A stretch of 64,000 nt of DNA from [Actinomadura] parvosata subsp. kistnae (lineage in GTDB: Bacteria; Actinomycetota; Actinomycetes; Streptosporangiales; Streptosporangiaceae): positions 62,001 to 126,000 of the forward strand of contig NZ_OOHJ01000008.1 in the NCBI RefSeq assembly GCF_900323885.1, in the 5' to 3' direction. The first letter of the stretch is position 1, and every line of letters starts with the position of its first letter. Below, piece after piece: positions 1 to 10,232 of the stretch. Position numbers and translations under genes: made by a program. The notes under the pieces were generated by a model. The model was not told the origin of the DNA. It searched no databases and saw only the letters and a program-made list of their open reading frames with translations.

Positions 1-667
1 GCAGCCGGGCCGCGGCCAGCTCGATGGCCAGGGGCAGCCCTTCCAGGCGGCGGCACAGGCGGGCCAGGTCGGCGCGGTTGCCGTCGGTGACGGCGAAGCC
101 GGGCACGCTCTGCGCGGTGCGGTCGGCGAGCAGCGTCACGGCGTCCTGCCGCCCGCCGCCCCCGGAGTCGGGCACGGGCAGCGGGTCGATGATCAGCACC
201 TGCTCGTCGGGCACGCCCAGGGGGCGGCGGCTGGTGGCCAGGATCGACAGCCGGGGCGCGGCGACGAGCAGGTCGCGCGCCGTGACGGCCACCTCCTCGA
301 CCAGGTGCTCGCAGGTGTCGAGGACGAGCAGGAGGTGCCGGTCCATGAGGTATTCGGTCAGCACCTCCATCATGGGCCGGGTCGTGCGGTCGGCCAGCGG
401 CAGCGCCTCGGCGATCGTGTACGGCAGCAGCGCCCCCTGGTCCAGCGCCGAGAGCGGGACGAGCCAGGCGCCGTCGCCGTAGCCGGGCTGCATGAGGGCG
501 GCGGCCCGCAAGGCGAGCCGGGTCTTGCCGACCCCGCCCACCCCGGTCAGCGTCACCATGCGAAATTCCCTGCACAACCGGCGGATCCGGGCGAGTTCTT
601 CGCGGCGGCCCACCAGACTGGTCATCTCCGGCGGCAGATTCCCGGCATGCCGCCCACCCATGTTCAT
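1..667 (-). CDS. LuxR/AfsR-like regulator with NB-ARC ATPase domain, C-terminal part beyond the window
   Basis: The reverse strand is open from an ATG at 667 to the left edge, so only the N-terminal 222 residues are visible. Walker A (GVGGVGKT, about residues 42-49), a hydrophobic Walker B ending in LDTCEHL, and the GLPLAIELAAARL motif identify an NB-ARC/AAA signalling ATPase as found in large actinobacterial regulators. The protein starts directly with the ATPase and has no N-terminal SARP domain, so by family precedent the DNA-binding LuxR helix-turn-helix should be at the missing C-terminus. GGTGAGG just upstream is a fair ribosome site; an ATG at 661 is an alternative start. Target genes cannot be told. 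Confidence 0.85.
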   Translation of the reverse strand, partial: MNMGGRHAGNLPPEMTSLVGRREELARIRRLCREFRMVTLTGVGGVGKTRLALRAAALMQPGYGDGAWLVPLSALDQGALLPYTIAEALPLADRTTRPMMEVLTEYLMDRHLLLVLDTCEHLVEEVAVTARDLLVAAPRLSILATSRRPLGVPDEQVLIIDPLPVPDSGGGGRQDAVTLLADRTAQSVPGFAVTDGNRADLARLCRRLEGLPLAIELAAARL

Positions 668-873
668 GATCCTCACCTGTCCGGCTCGGTCCACCGCGTT
701 CGGTGACAGCAGCTTGCCGGAAGCGGCCAGGATCCGCCACGAAAAGTGAGAAAGTGACTACGCAACCGGCGGGGTTGCGGGCGTTTCTTAATACCGTCCG
801 GCCTTCGGGGGGTTCGCCGGGTTCGTCCGGCGGGCCGCGGCTCGACCATGGAAAACGCCGGGTCGGCGGGCCC

Positions 874-902
874 TTCACACGCAACCAAGCGCTTGCTACG
901 CT
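874..902 (+). promoter_or_regulatory. Promoter of the cholesterol-oxidase operon, probably giving a leaderless transcript
   Basis: A -35 element TTCACA (874-879) and a -10 element TACGCT (897-902) are separated by 17 bp, and the ATG at 909 follows after 6 nt. The predicted transcription start therefore coincides with the start codon. No Shine-Dalgarno sequence precedes the ATG, which agrees with leaderless translation. Confidence 0.55.
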
Positions 903-908
903 CCGCCC

Positions 909-1993
909 ATGGTGTCCACGATCGTCTGGGGTACCGGCAACGTCGGCCGCGCCGCCATCCGCGCCGTCGCCGCCCATCCCGGGCTCGACCTGACCGCCGT
1001 CCTCGTCCACGACCCCGCCAAGATCGGCCGTGACGCCGGCGAGCTGGCCGGGCTCGGCCACCGCCTCGACGTCCCCGCGAGCGCCGACGTCGAAGCCGCG
1101 CTCGCCGCCGGTCCTGGGGCGGTCGTGTACGCGGCCTCCGGCGACATGCGGCCGTCCGAGGCGCTGGACGACGTGGTCCGCGCGCTGCGCGCCGGCGCCG
1201 TGGTCGTCACCCCGTCCCTGTACGCCCTCTACGACCACCGCGGCGCCCCGCCCGAGATCCGCGGGCCCGTGCTGGCCGCGATCGAGGAGGGCGGCGGCTC
1301 CCTGTTCGTCTCCGGCGTCGACCCCGGCTGGGCCAACGACGTGCTGCCGCTGCTGGTCAGCGGGCTGGCCTCGACCGTGGACGCCGTACGCTGCCAGGAG
1401 ATCTTCGACTACTCCACCTACGACCAGCCCGACGCGGTCCGCTACCTGGTCGGCATGGGCCAGCCGATGGACTACGAGCCGCCGATGCTCGCGCCGTCCG
1501 TGCCCTCCATGGTGTGGGGCGGCCAGGTGCGGCTCATCGCCAGGGCGCTCGGCGCCGACCTCGACGACGTGCGCGAGCACGTGGAGCGCCGGCCGCTGGA
1601 GTCCGCCGTCAAGACCGCGTCGATGGGCGCGTTCGAGGCGGGCACGCAGGGCGCGGTGCGGTTCGAGGTGCGCGGGATCGTCGGCGGGGCGCCCAGGATC
1701 GTGCTGGAGCACGTCACCCGCATCCACCCGTCGTGCGCGCCCGACTGGCCCGCCCCGCCGGGTGGCGCCGGGGCGCACCGCGTGATCATCGAGGGCCGGC
1801 CGCGCATCGAGGTCACCGTGCAGGCCACCGACGAGGACGGCAACCACTCCGCCGGCGGCAACGCGACGGCCGCCGGCCGCCTGGTGGGCGCCGTCGAATG
1901 GCTCGTGGAGGCGGGGCCGGGCCTCTACGACGCGCTCGACGTACCGCTGCGGCCCGCCATCGGCAAGCTCGGCAACGCCGGAAGGAGGAACGG

Positions 1994-1997
<4 letters not shown>
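909..1997 (+). CDS. DapB-fold NAD(P)H-dependent reductase (dihydrodipicolinate reductase-like / amine dehydrogenase family)
   Basis: A 362-residue protein opens with a Rossmann nucleotide motif (VWGTGNVG, residues 6-13). The layout matches the actinobacterial family with a DapB-like N-terminal domain that includes 2,4-diaminopentanoate-dehydrogenase-like enzymes. It is longer than true DapB (about 250 residues) and is not in a lysine context, so biosynthetic DapB is unlikely. Its stop overlaps the next start (GTGA), which couples it to the AhpD-like gene and, 10 nt further on, to cholesterol oxidase. A role in oxidising or reducing a steroid-related or amine substrate is inferred from context only. 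Confidence 0.8.
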
Positions 1998-4172
<2,175 letters not shown>

Positions 4173-4197
4173 GCACCGGTTTCGGCGTCTCGATCAC

Positions 4198-4245
4198 CGG
4201 CGGCCCGATGAGCATGCGGCATTCCGCGTGACCATCGGGCCGCCG
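4198..4245. terminator. Strong hairpin terminator after cholesterol oxidase
   Basis: CGGCGGCCCGATG (4198-4210) pairs perfectly with CATCGGGCCGCCG (4233-4245). The 22-nt loop contains a second stem (GCGG/CCGC), so the hairpin is nearly continuous. It begins 26 nt after the stop codon and is followed by AATTT. Confidence 0.75.
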
Positions 4246-4546
4246 AATTTCGCCCCGCCGTTTTATCGCGTTTCGGCGCCCGGCCGTATTTCATCGGCCT
4301 TTTTCAATTCCCGGTAATGACAAATCGCAAAGCCCACCAGTACCCTTGCTTGCGCCCTGCACGAGGAGTCACCATGATGCCTTCCCTCATCACCTCCCCG
4401 CATCTCACCGGGCGGCAGGCGGGTCGTGATCGGGGTGGCCGCGCATTCGTCGCGAATCGTGGGGAGCCGAATTTCGGGAATGGCCGCCGGACGTCGCGCG
4501 CTCGCCCGGGACCGGTGGGCGAGGCGCCTGTCGCGAAAGGAATTCC
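4246..4546. other. Intergenic leader region upstream of the methyltransferase, AT-richer than its surroundings
   Basis: About 300 bp without a convincing gene. The first 100 bp are unusually AT-rich for this DNA (TTTTATCG, TATTTCATC, TTTTTCAATT), as expected for a promoter. A good ribosome site (GAGGAG) precedes an ATG at 4374, but the frame it opens runs into the methyltransferase out of frame and shows no recognisable protein. A regulatory leader peptide is possible but unproven. Confidence 0.4.
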
Positions 4547-5575
4547 ATGTCGGATCCCACCGCATCCGATCCCACGGGACCGGTCTGGGACCTCATTCGG
4601 GGTGTGTGGCGTTTCAGTGCGCTGGCCGCCGTCGTCCGGCTGGAGGTGCCGCAGGCGCTGGAGGACGGGCCGCGTACGGTCGCCGAGCTGAGCGAGCGGT
4701 GCCGGGCACGGCCGGAAATGCTGGCCAGGGTGTTGCGTTCGGCGGCGGGCCTCGGGTTGCTGCGGTCCGTCTCGCCCGGCACGTACGAGCTGACCGAGAG
4801 CGGCGCCGTCCTGCTGCCCGGCCATCCGCGGTCGTTGCACGCCGGCGTGCTGACCACGGCGGATCCGGCCATGATGTACGGGCTGATGACGCTGGCCGAG
4901 ACCGTGCGCGCGGGCCGGCAGGCGTTCGCCGACCGGTACGGCGGGCTCTACGAGCACCTGGCCGCGGACAAGGAGCTGGCCGGGTGGTTCGACGCGTTCA
5001 TGGACGCCCGGTCCAGGCCGTTCGCCAAGGAGCTGGCCGAGCGCTACGACTTCTCCGGCGCCCGGACCATCGTGGACGTCGGCGGCGGCAAGGGGCACAT
5101 CCTGGCCACGATCCTGCGGGCCCATCCGCGGCTGCGCGGCGTGGTGTTCGAGCTGGCGCACACGGCGCCCGCGGCCAGGGCGTACCTGGCGGGGCGCGGG
5201 GTGGGCGACCGGGCCGGGGTGATCACCGGCGACTTCTTCTCCAGCGTGCCGGTCGAGGGGGACGTCTACCTGCTGTCCAACGTGATCCACAACTGGGACG
5301 ACCCGGAAGCCACGAAGATCATCCAGAATGTGCTGGCGGTGCTCCCGGAGGGCGGGCGGGTCCTGTTCGTGGACATGGTGCTGCCCGATGACGACTCCCC
5401 GCACATGGGCAAGGAGCTGGACATGCGGATGCTGGGCGTGTTCGGGGGCGGCGGGGAGCGCTCGCTGTCGGAGTACACCGCGTTGCTGCGGGAGGCGGGG
5501 CTGGAGGTGACCGGGGTGACCGAGCTGGCCCTGTCGACCAGCGTGATCGAGGCGGTCCGGGCCGCGCCCCGGTGA
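4547..5575 (+). CDS. SAM-dependent O-methyltransferase (hydroxyneurosporene / acetylserotonin type)
   Basis: 342 residues. An N-terminal winged-helix dimerisation domain (about 15-95) is followed by a class I methyltransferase domain with the SAM-binding motif DVGGGKG (177-183). Further on is LSNVIHNWDD, whose His248 is the general base in plant-type small-molecule O-methyltransferases. Such enzymes methylate hydroxyls of aromatic natural products. No biosynthetic partners are adjacent, so the substrate is unknown. AAAGGAA precedes the ATG. It appears monocistronic, and its 3' end is duplicated downstream (see the repeat at 5544). Confidence 0.9.
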   Translation: MSDPTASDPTGPVWDLIRGVWRFSALAAVVRLEVPQALEDGPRTVAELSERCRARPEMLARVLRSAAGLGLLRSVSPGTYELTESGAVLLPGHPRSLHAGVLTTADPAMMYGLMTLAETVRAGRQAFADRYGGLYEHLAADKELAGWFDAFMDARSRPFAKELAERYDFSGARTIVDVGGGKGHILATILRAHPRLRGVVFELAHTAPAARAYLAGRGVGDRAGVITGDFFSSVPVEGDVYLLSNVIHNWDDPEATKIIQNVLAVLPEGGRVLFVDMVLPDDDSPHMGKELDMRMLGVFGGGGERSLSEYTALLREAGLEVTGVTELALSTSVIEAVRAAPR

Positions 5576-5627
5576 ACGCGGCCCATGATCGAGGCGGGTC
5601 CGGGCCACGTCCCGGTGAACCCGGCCC
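5544..5627. repeat. Two 42-bp tandem copies of the methyltransferase 3' end, stop codon included
   Basis: The segment starting TGATCGAGGCGG at 5544 recurs at 5586 with a few changes. Both copies contain CCGGTGAAC, so the real stop codon of the methyltransferase has a downstream echo. Shorter degenerate CCGGTGAAT and CCGATGAAC pieces continue to about 5650. Confidence 0.7.
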
Positions 5628-5725
5628 GGTGAATCCGGCCCGATGAACGCGGTCCGTTCCGTCCCGACCGGCGCTGTGTGCTCGTGCGTAACTCGCGGTC
5701 CACCTCGAAGGTCTACCGTGCGCGC

Positions 5726-6820
5726 ATGACGATGCGCAGGTTACTCGCGAGCGTGCTGTCCACGGTCCTCGTCGGCGGTACGGTCGCGGTCGTGCTGACC
5801 CAGACCCCGAGCGCCACGGCCGAGCGCCGTGGCCAGGCCCCCATCGTGATCGGACACAGAGGCGCCTCCGCGCACCGGCCGGAGCACACGCTCCTGTCGT
5901 ACGAGGCCGCCATCGCGATGGGCGCCGACTACATCGAGCCCGACCTCGTCGCCACCAAGGACCACGTGCTGGTCGCCCGGCACGAGAACGAGATCTCCGG
6001 CACCACGGACGTGGCCGCGCACCCGGAGTTCGCCGACCGGCGCACCACCAAGACGGTGGACGGCCGGCCCGTCACCGGCTGGTTCACCGAGGACTTCACG
6101 CTGGCCGAGCTGAAGACGCTGCGCGCCAAGGAGCGGGTGCCCGACCTGCGGCCGGACAACACCGCGTTCGACGGGCTGGCGGAGATCCCGACGTTCGAGG
6201 AGGTCGTGAAGCTGGCGCTGGCGCACGGCGTCGGCGTCTACCCGGAGACCAAGCACCCCACCTACTTCGACTCCATCGGCCTGTCGCTGGAGGAGCCGCT
6301 GCTCGACGTGCTGAACCGGTACCGGGTGCGCAAGGCGTACATCCAGTCGTTCGAGACGGCGAACCTGCGCGAGCTGCGCGGCCGGACGCGGCTGCCGCTG
6401 ATCCAGCTCATCACGTACGGCGGCGCGCCCTACGACTGGGTGGCGGCCGGCAGCACCAGGACGTACGACGACATGGTCAGGCCGGACGGGCTGCGCGAGG
6501 TGGCGACGTACGCGAACGGGATCGGCGTGGACACCCGGCGGGTCGTGCCGGTGGACGCCTCGGGCGCGACGACGGCCCCCACCACGCTCGTCGCGGACGC
6601 CCACCGCAGGCGGCTGGACGTGCACGTGTGGACGGTGCGGAACGAGAACGCGCAGCTCCCGGCCGACTACCGGCTCGGGGACCCGGCCAGCCCCGTCTTC
6701 CCGAGGGCGACGGGGAACGTGATGGGCTGGCTGTCGCGGCTGATCGAGCTGGGCATCGACGGGGCGTTCTGCGACGACCCGGCCATGGGCCGGGCCGTCG
6801 TCGCGAAGCGCTCCGCCTAG
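5726..6820 (+). CDS. Secreted glycerophosphodiester phosphodiesterase
   Basis: 364 residues from ATG 5726, chosen because it begins a proper Sec signal peptide (RR, then a hydrophobic stretch to about residue 32) and lies 7 nt after a TACCGT -10 box, suggesting a leaderless mRNA. GDPD active-site motifs are present: HRGAS with His44/Arg45, EPD (71-73), His86, and a Mg-binding PETKHP further on. The family hydrolyses glycerophosphodiesters to glycerol-3-phosphate and an alcohol, here outside the cell for phosphate or carbon scavenging. It is convergent with the next gene, with only 7 nt between them. Confidence 0.92.
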   Translation: MTMRRLLASVLSTVLVGGTVAVVLTQTPSATAERRGQAPIVIGHRGASAHRPEHTLLSYEAAIAMGADYIEPDLVATKDHVLVARHENEISGTTDVAAHPEFADRRTTKTVDGRPVTGWFTEDFTLAELKTLRAKERVPDLRPDNTAFDGLAEIPTFEEVVKLALAHGVGVYPETKHPTYFDSIGLSLEEPLLDVLNRYRVRKAYIQSFETANLRELRGRTRLPLIQLITYGGAPYDWVAAGSTRTYDDMVRPDGLREVATYANGIGVDTRRVVPVDASGATTAPTTLVADAHRRRLDVHVWTVRNENAQLPADYRLGDPASPVFPRATGNVMGWLSRLIELGIDGAFCDDPAMGRAVVAKRSA

Positions 6821-6827
6821 CGGCCGA

Positions 6828-7649
6828 TCAGGTACGGCGCCAGCGGGACTCGCCGAAGCAGTAGCCGGCGAACAGCAGCAACCCCAGCGCCACCACCACG
6901 AGCAGCCAGGGCCCGGCGGGGGTGTCGGCGAACTGCCGCAGCGCGCTGTCGATGCCGCCCGCCTTGTCCGGGTCGTGGGTGATCGCCGCGTAGACGACGA
7001 AGATGCCGGCCATTCCGGCGATCGCCCCGCGGGCCGCGTACCCGCCGACCCCGAGCCGGTCCATGACCATGCGGGCCTTCGGGGACATCCGCCCCTGGTC
7101 GAGCTCCTCCCTGAAGCCCTTCGTGACGCCCCGGTGCACCCAGTAGACGCCGAGCGCGACGAGGCCGAGCCCGATCGCGCCCACGATCCAGTCGCCGCCG
7201 GGCAGGTCGAGCAGCTTGCCGGTCACGTCCTGCGACTTCTGGTCGTCGGAGCCGGCCTGGCCGGAGGTGATCACGCTCCACAGCGTGCCGACAACCAGCA
7301 CGTACACGACGGTCCGCGCGGCGGCCTCGACCCGGTCCTTCACCTTCGCGACGCCGAACAACGCCTCCGTGGCCTGCCAGATCGCCAGCGCCACGAACCC
7401 CGCCACCATGATCCACAACAACACTTCACCGAACGGCAGCTCGGCCAGCGTGGTGATGGCACCCGACTTGTCGGCCTGCCCGCCCGATCCCTGACCGAGG
7501 CCGATCTGCAGGGCCAGCACGCCGATCAGCGCGTACAGCACGCCGCGGCACGCCAAGCCCACCCGGGTCAGCACGGCCATCGGCCGGCTGCGCGTCGCGC
7601 GCTGCGTCGCGGCCTTGGCCTCGCGTCCTGCCTGTTGCGCAGTATTCAC
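6828..7649 (-). CDS. DUF1206 integral membrane protein
   Basis: 273 residues with six hydrophobic segments arranged as three similar two-helix units, the hallmark of DUF1206. Each unit carries a small conserved pattern around an RG(V/A)LYA- or YAARG-like motif, seen at residues about 30-42 and again at GGYAARGAIAG. The N-terminus is short and basic. The molecular function of DUF1206 is not known, and nothing here adds to it. A GGGAGGTAAG-like ribosome site precedes the ATG at 7649. Confidence 0.85.
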   Translation of the reverse strand: MNTAQQAGREAKAATQRATRSRPMAVLTRVGLACRGVLYALIGVLALQIGLGQGSGGQADKSGAITTLAELPFGEVLLWIMVAGFVALAIWQATEALFGVAKVKDRVEAAARTVVYVLVVGTLWSVITSGQAGSDDQKSQDVTGKLLDLPGGDWIVGAIGLGLVALGVYWVHRGVTKGFREELDQGRMSPKARMVMDRLGVGGYAARGAIAGMAGIFVVYAAITHDPDKAGGIDSALRQFADTPAGPWLLVVVALGLLLFAGYCFGESRWRRT

Positions 7650-7735
7650 CCTTACCTCCCGAGAGGTCTTTTCAGACCACCCCGAGTGCCCGTGAATCGC
7701 GCATGTAGGCCTCCACCAGGCGCTGCCAGCGACGA

Positions 7736-7783
7736 TGCCGCTGGTTAAGGGTGCTACTGGTTGCGGGTGCCGCTGGTTACAGT
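7736..7783 (+). repeat. Three 16-bp direct repeats covering the promoter of the TPR gene
   Basis: Units start at 7736 (TGCCGCTGGTTAAGGG), 7752 (TGCTACTGGTTGCGGG) and 7768 (TGCCGCTGGTTACAGT), exactly 16 bp apart. The last unit contains TACAGT (7778-7783), a -10 box 6 nt before the GTG start of the downstream gene. Phased direct repeats over a promoter suggest binding of an oligomeric regulator. Confidence 0.7.
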
Positions 7784-7789
7784 GGTGCG

Positions 7790-9187
7790 GTGACCCACGA
7801 CCAGCACGGCCTGGCGATGACGGGCGCGAGTGCCGCGGCGGTGCGCCACTACGACCGGGCGATCGACGAGCTGCTGCACTTCAGGGCCGAGGTGGACGCC
7901 GAGGCGAACGCGGCGCTGGCCGAGTCGCCCGACTTCCCGATGGGCCACGTCCTGAGCGCGTACCTGGGGCTGCTGACCACCGAGGCCGAGGACGCCCGCA
8001 CGGCGCGGGCCCGCTTCGGGGCGTTCCTGCGCCGCACCGACGGCGCCGCGCTGCTGCCACGCGAGCGGGCGCACGTCGCGGCCGTGCGGGCGCTGCTCGG
8101 CGGCGACTTCCTGACCTGCGGGACGCTGCTCGCCCGGATCACCGCCGAGCACCCGCGCGACGCGCTCGCGCTGGCCGCCGGGCACCAGATCGACTTCTTC
8201 ACCGGCGACGCGCGTATGCTGCGCGACCGCGTCGGCGGGGCGCTGACCGCCTGGCACGACGACGACCCGCACTTCGGGCACGTGCTCGGCATGTACGCCT
8301 TCGGCCTGGAGGAGGCGGGCCACTACGACCGCTCCGAGGAGGTCGGGCTGCGGGCCGTCGAGCTGAACCCGCGCGACGTGTGGGGCATCCACGCGGTGGT
8401 GCACACGTACGAGATGCAGGGCCGCTTCGGCGACGGGCTGCGTTACCTCGACGCGCGCACGCCCCACTGGTCGTCCGGGACGTTCTTCAACGTCCACACC
8501 TGGTGGCACTACTGCCTGTACGCGCTGGAGACCGGCGACGTGCCCCGCGTCCTCGCCATCTACGACGCGGTGCTGGCCGCCGGGCAGGGCTGCATGGAGC
8601 TGCTCGACGCCGCGGCGCTGCTGTGGCGGTTGCACCTGGAAGGCTCCGAGCAGCACGAACGCTGGCGGGCGCTGGCCGACGCCTGGCCGGAGCGGGTCGC
8701 GGAGCCGTTCTACGCCTTCAACGACATGCACGCGGTCATGTCGTACGTCGGCGCCGGGCGCATCGGGGAGGCGGAGAAGCTGGTCGCGGGGCGGGAAGCG
8801 TACGTCGCCGAGCCGCACCCCGGGGTGACCAACCACGACATGACGCTTCGGGTGGGGCTGCCGGTGTGCCGGGCCATCGTGGCGTTCGGGCGGGGCGACT
8901 ACGAGAGCGTGGTCGAGCTGCTGCTGCCGATCCGGCACCGGGTCAACGAGTTCGGCGGCAGCCACGCGCAGCGCGACGCCGTCCAGCGCACGCTGCTGGA
9001 GGCCGCCCTGCGCGTGGGGCGGGCGGACGTCGCCAGGATGCTCATCAGTGAGCGGATCGGCGTGCGGCCGTGCAGCCCGTACAACTGGCTCAAGCAGGCG
9101 GCCCTGGCCGACGCGCTCGGCGACGGCGCGGCGGCGGCCCTGGCCCGCGCCCGAGCGGGCGAGCTCGCCCGCGCCGCGACCGCCTGA
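7790..9187 (+). CDS. Tetratricopeptide-repeat protein
   Basis: 465 residues from GTG 7790; the start is placed here because TACAGT (7778-7783) would make the mRNA leaderless at this codon. The protein is alpha-helical throughout, with degenerate TPR units (for example around RDALALAAGHQIDFFTGD, HFGHVLGMYAFGLEEAGHYD and AVELNPRDVWGIHAVVHTYE). It resembles the conserved TPR proteins found across bacteria whose role is undefined. No signal peptide or enzyme motif is seen. Its promoter carries three phased repeats, and the LmbE deacetylase follows after 57 nt with its own promoter. Confidence 0.8.
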   Translation: MTHDQHGLAMTGASAAAVRHYDRAIDELLHFRAEVDAEANAALAESPDFPMGHVLSAYLGLLTTEAEDARTARARFGAFLRRTDGAALLPRERAHVAAVRALLGGDFLTCGTLLARITAEHPRDALALAAGHQIDFFTGDARMLRDRVGGALTAWHDDDPHFGHVLGMYAFGLEEAGHYDRSEEVGLRAVELNPRDVWGIHAVVHTYEMQGRFGDGLRYLDARTPHWSSGTFFNVHTWWHYCLYALETGDVPRVLAIYDAVLAAGQGCMELLDAAALLWRLHLEGSEQHERWRALADAWPERVAEPFYAFNDMHAVMSYVGAGRIGEAEKLVAGREAYVAEPHPGVTNHDMTLRVGLPVCRAIVAFGRGDYESVVELLLPIRHRVNEFGGSHAQRDAVQRTLLEAALRVGRADVARMLISERIGVRPCSPYNWLKQAALADALGDGAAAALARARAGELARAATA

Positions 9188-9244
9188 TCCTGCTGAAGGC
9201 GCCTGGCCCGGAATTGTCGGAGGCGCCGGGTAGTTTCTGCTCAC

Positions 9245-10072
9245 ATGGATCGGCAACTCACCTTGATGGTCGTGCACGCGCACCCCGACGACGAATGTCT
9301 CAGCACCGGCGGCATCCTCGCCCGTTACGGCGAGGAGGGCATCCGCACGGTCCTGGTCACCTGCACCAACGGCGAGCAGGGCGACGGCGAGGGCGGCGTC
9401 AAGCCGGGCGAGCCGGGTCACGACGACGAGGCGGTGGCCCGGCGGCGGCTGGGCGAGCTGCGCGAGTCGGTCGCCCACCTGGGCATCGACCATCTGGAGC
9501 TGCTCGGCTACCGCGACTCCGGCATGGACGGCTGGGACGGCAACGGCCACCCCGACGCGTTCGCCAACGTGCCCGTCGACACCGCCGCCGCCCGGCTGGC
9601 CGCGCTGATGGAGCACTACCGGCCGCAGGTCGTGGTGACCTACGACGAGACGGGCGGCGGCGGTTACGGCCACCCCGACCACGTGCAGACGCACCGCGTC
9701 ACGGTGGCCGCCGCCGAGCGCACCGGCATCCCCGACAAGCTCTACTACACCGCCATCCCCCGGTCGGCGATCAAGCGCATGTTCGAGCTGATGCGTGAGC
9801 ACGGCGCCGACATGGGCGACTTCACGCCCTCCGACGACTTCGGCACCCCCGACGAGCGGGTGACCGCCGTCGTCGACGTCTCCCCCTACACCGAGCGCAA
9901 GCTCAAGGCCCTGCGGGCGCACGAGAGCCAGGGGGAGAACATCTTCCTGCTGCGCATGCCGGAGGAGGCGCAGCAGCAGGCGTTCTCGCACGAGGCGTTC
10001 GAGCGGGTGCTGAGCAAGGTGGACGCGCCGGACCACGAGGAGGACCTGTTCGCGGGCCTGCGCACCCCCTGA
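9245..10072 (+). CDS. PIG-L/LmbE family deacetylase, mycothiol S-conjugate amidase-like
   Basis: 275 residues. Zinc motif AHPDDE (His13, Asp15, Asp16) and the second site GHPDH (143-146) mark the LmbE/PIG-L amidase fold. The C-terminal ENxF and DLFAGL segments resemble Mca, which cleaves mycothiol conjugates during detoxification, but the central region differs and the protein is shorter than typical Mca, so a paralogue acting on another GlcNAc-type amide is equally possible. TAGTTT (9231-9236) lies 8 nt before the ATG, pointing to leaderless expression. Cytoplasmic. Confidence 0.88.
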   Translation: MDRQLTLMVVHAHPDDECLSTGGILARYGEEGIRTVLVTCTNGEQGDGEGGVKPGEPGHDDEAVARRRLGELRESVAHLGIDHLELLGYRDSGMDGWDGNGHPDAFANVPVDTAAARLAALMEHYRPQVVVTYDETGGGGYGHPDHVQTHRVTVAAAERTGIPDKLYYTAIPRSAIKRMFELMREHGADMGDFTPSDDFGTPDERVTAVVDVSPYTERKLKALRAHESQGENIFLLRMPEEAQQQAFSHEAFERVLSKVDAPDHEEDLFAGLRTP

Positions 10073-10232
10073 CCCCAGCCAGCCACGGACGTCCTGGCCG
10101 CCCGCGCCGTGAAAGTTTCATCGTCGCGGCGGCCGTCGGCGCAGATCACCGGGCTCGCCCGGCCGGCGCCGGTTGAGATCCGGTCGCGAGGGTGCTTACG
10201 GTGCCGGCACCGATCCGGTCAAGGAGCGTGTC

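Noticed and set aside
4374..4691. Small gene with a good ribosome site upstream of the methyltransferase
   Set aside because: The sequence is not protein-like, has no recognisable family and overlaps the methyltransferase start out of frame. Kept only as a possible leader peptide.
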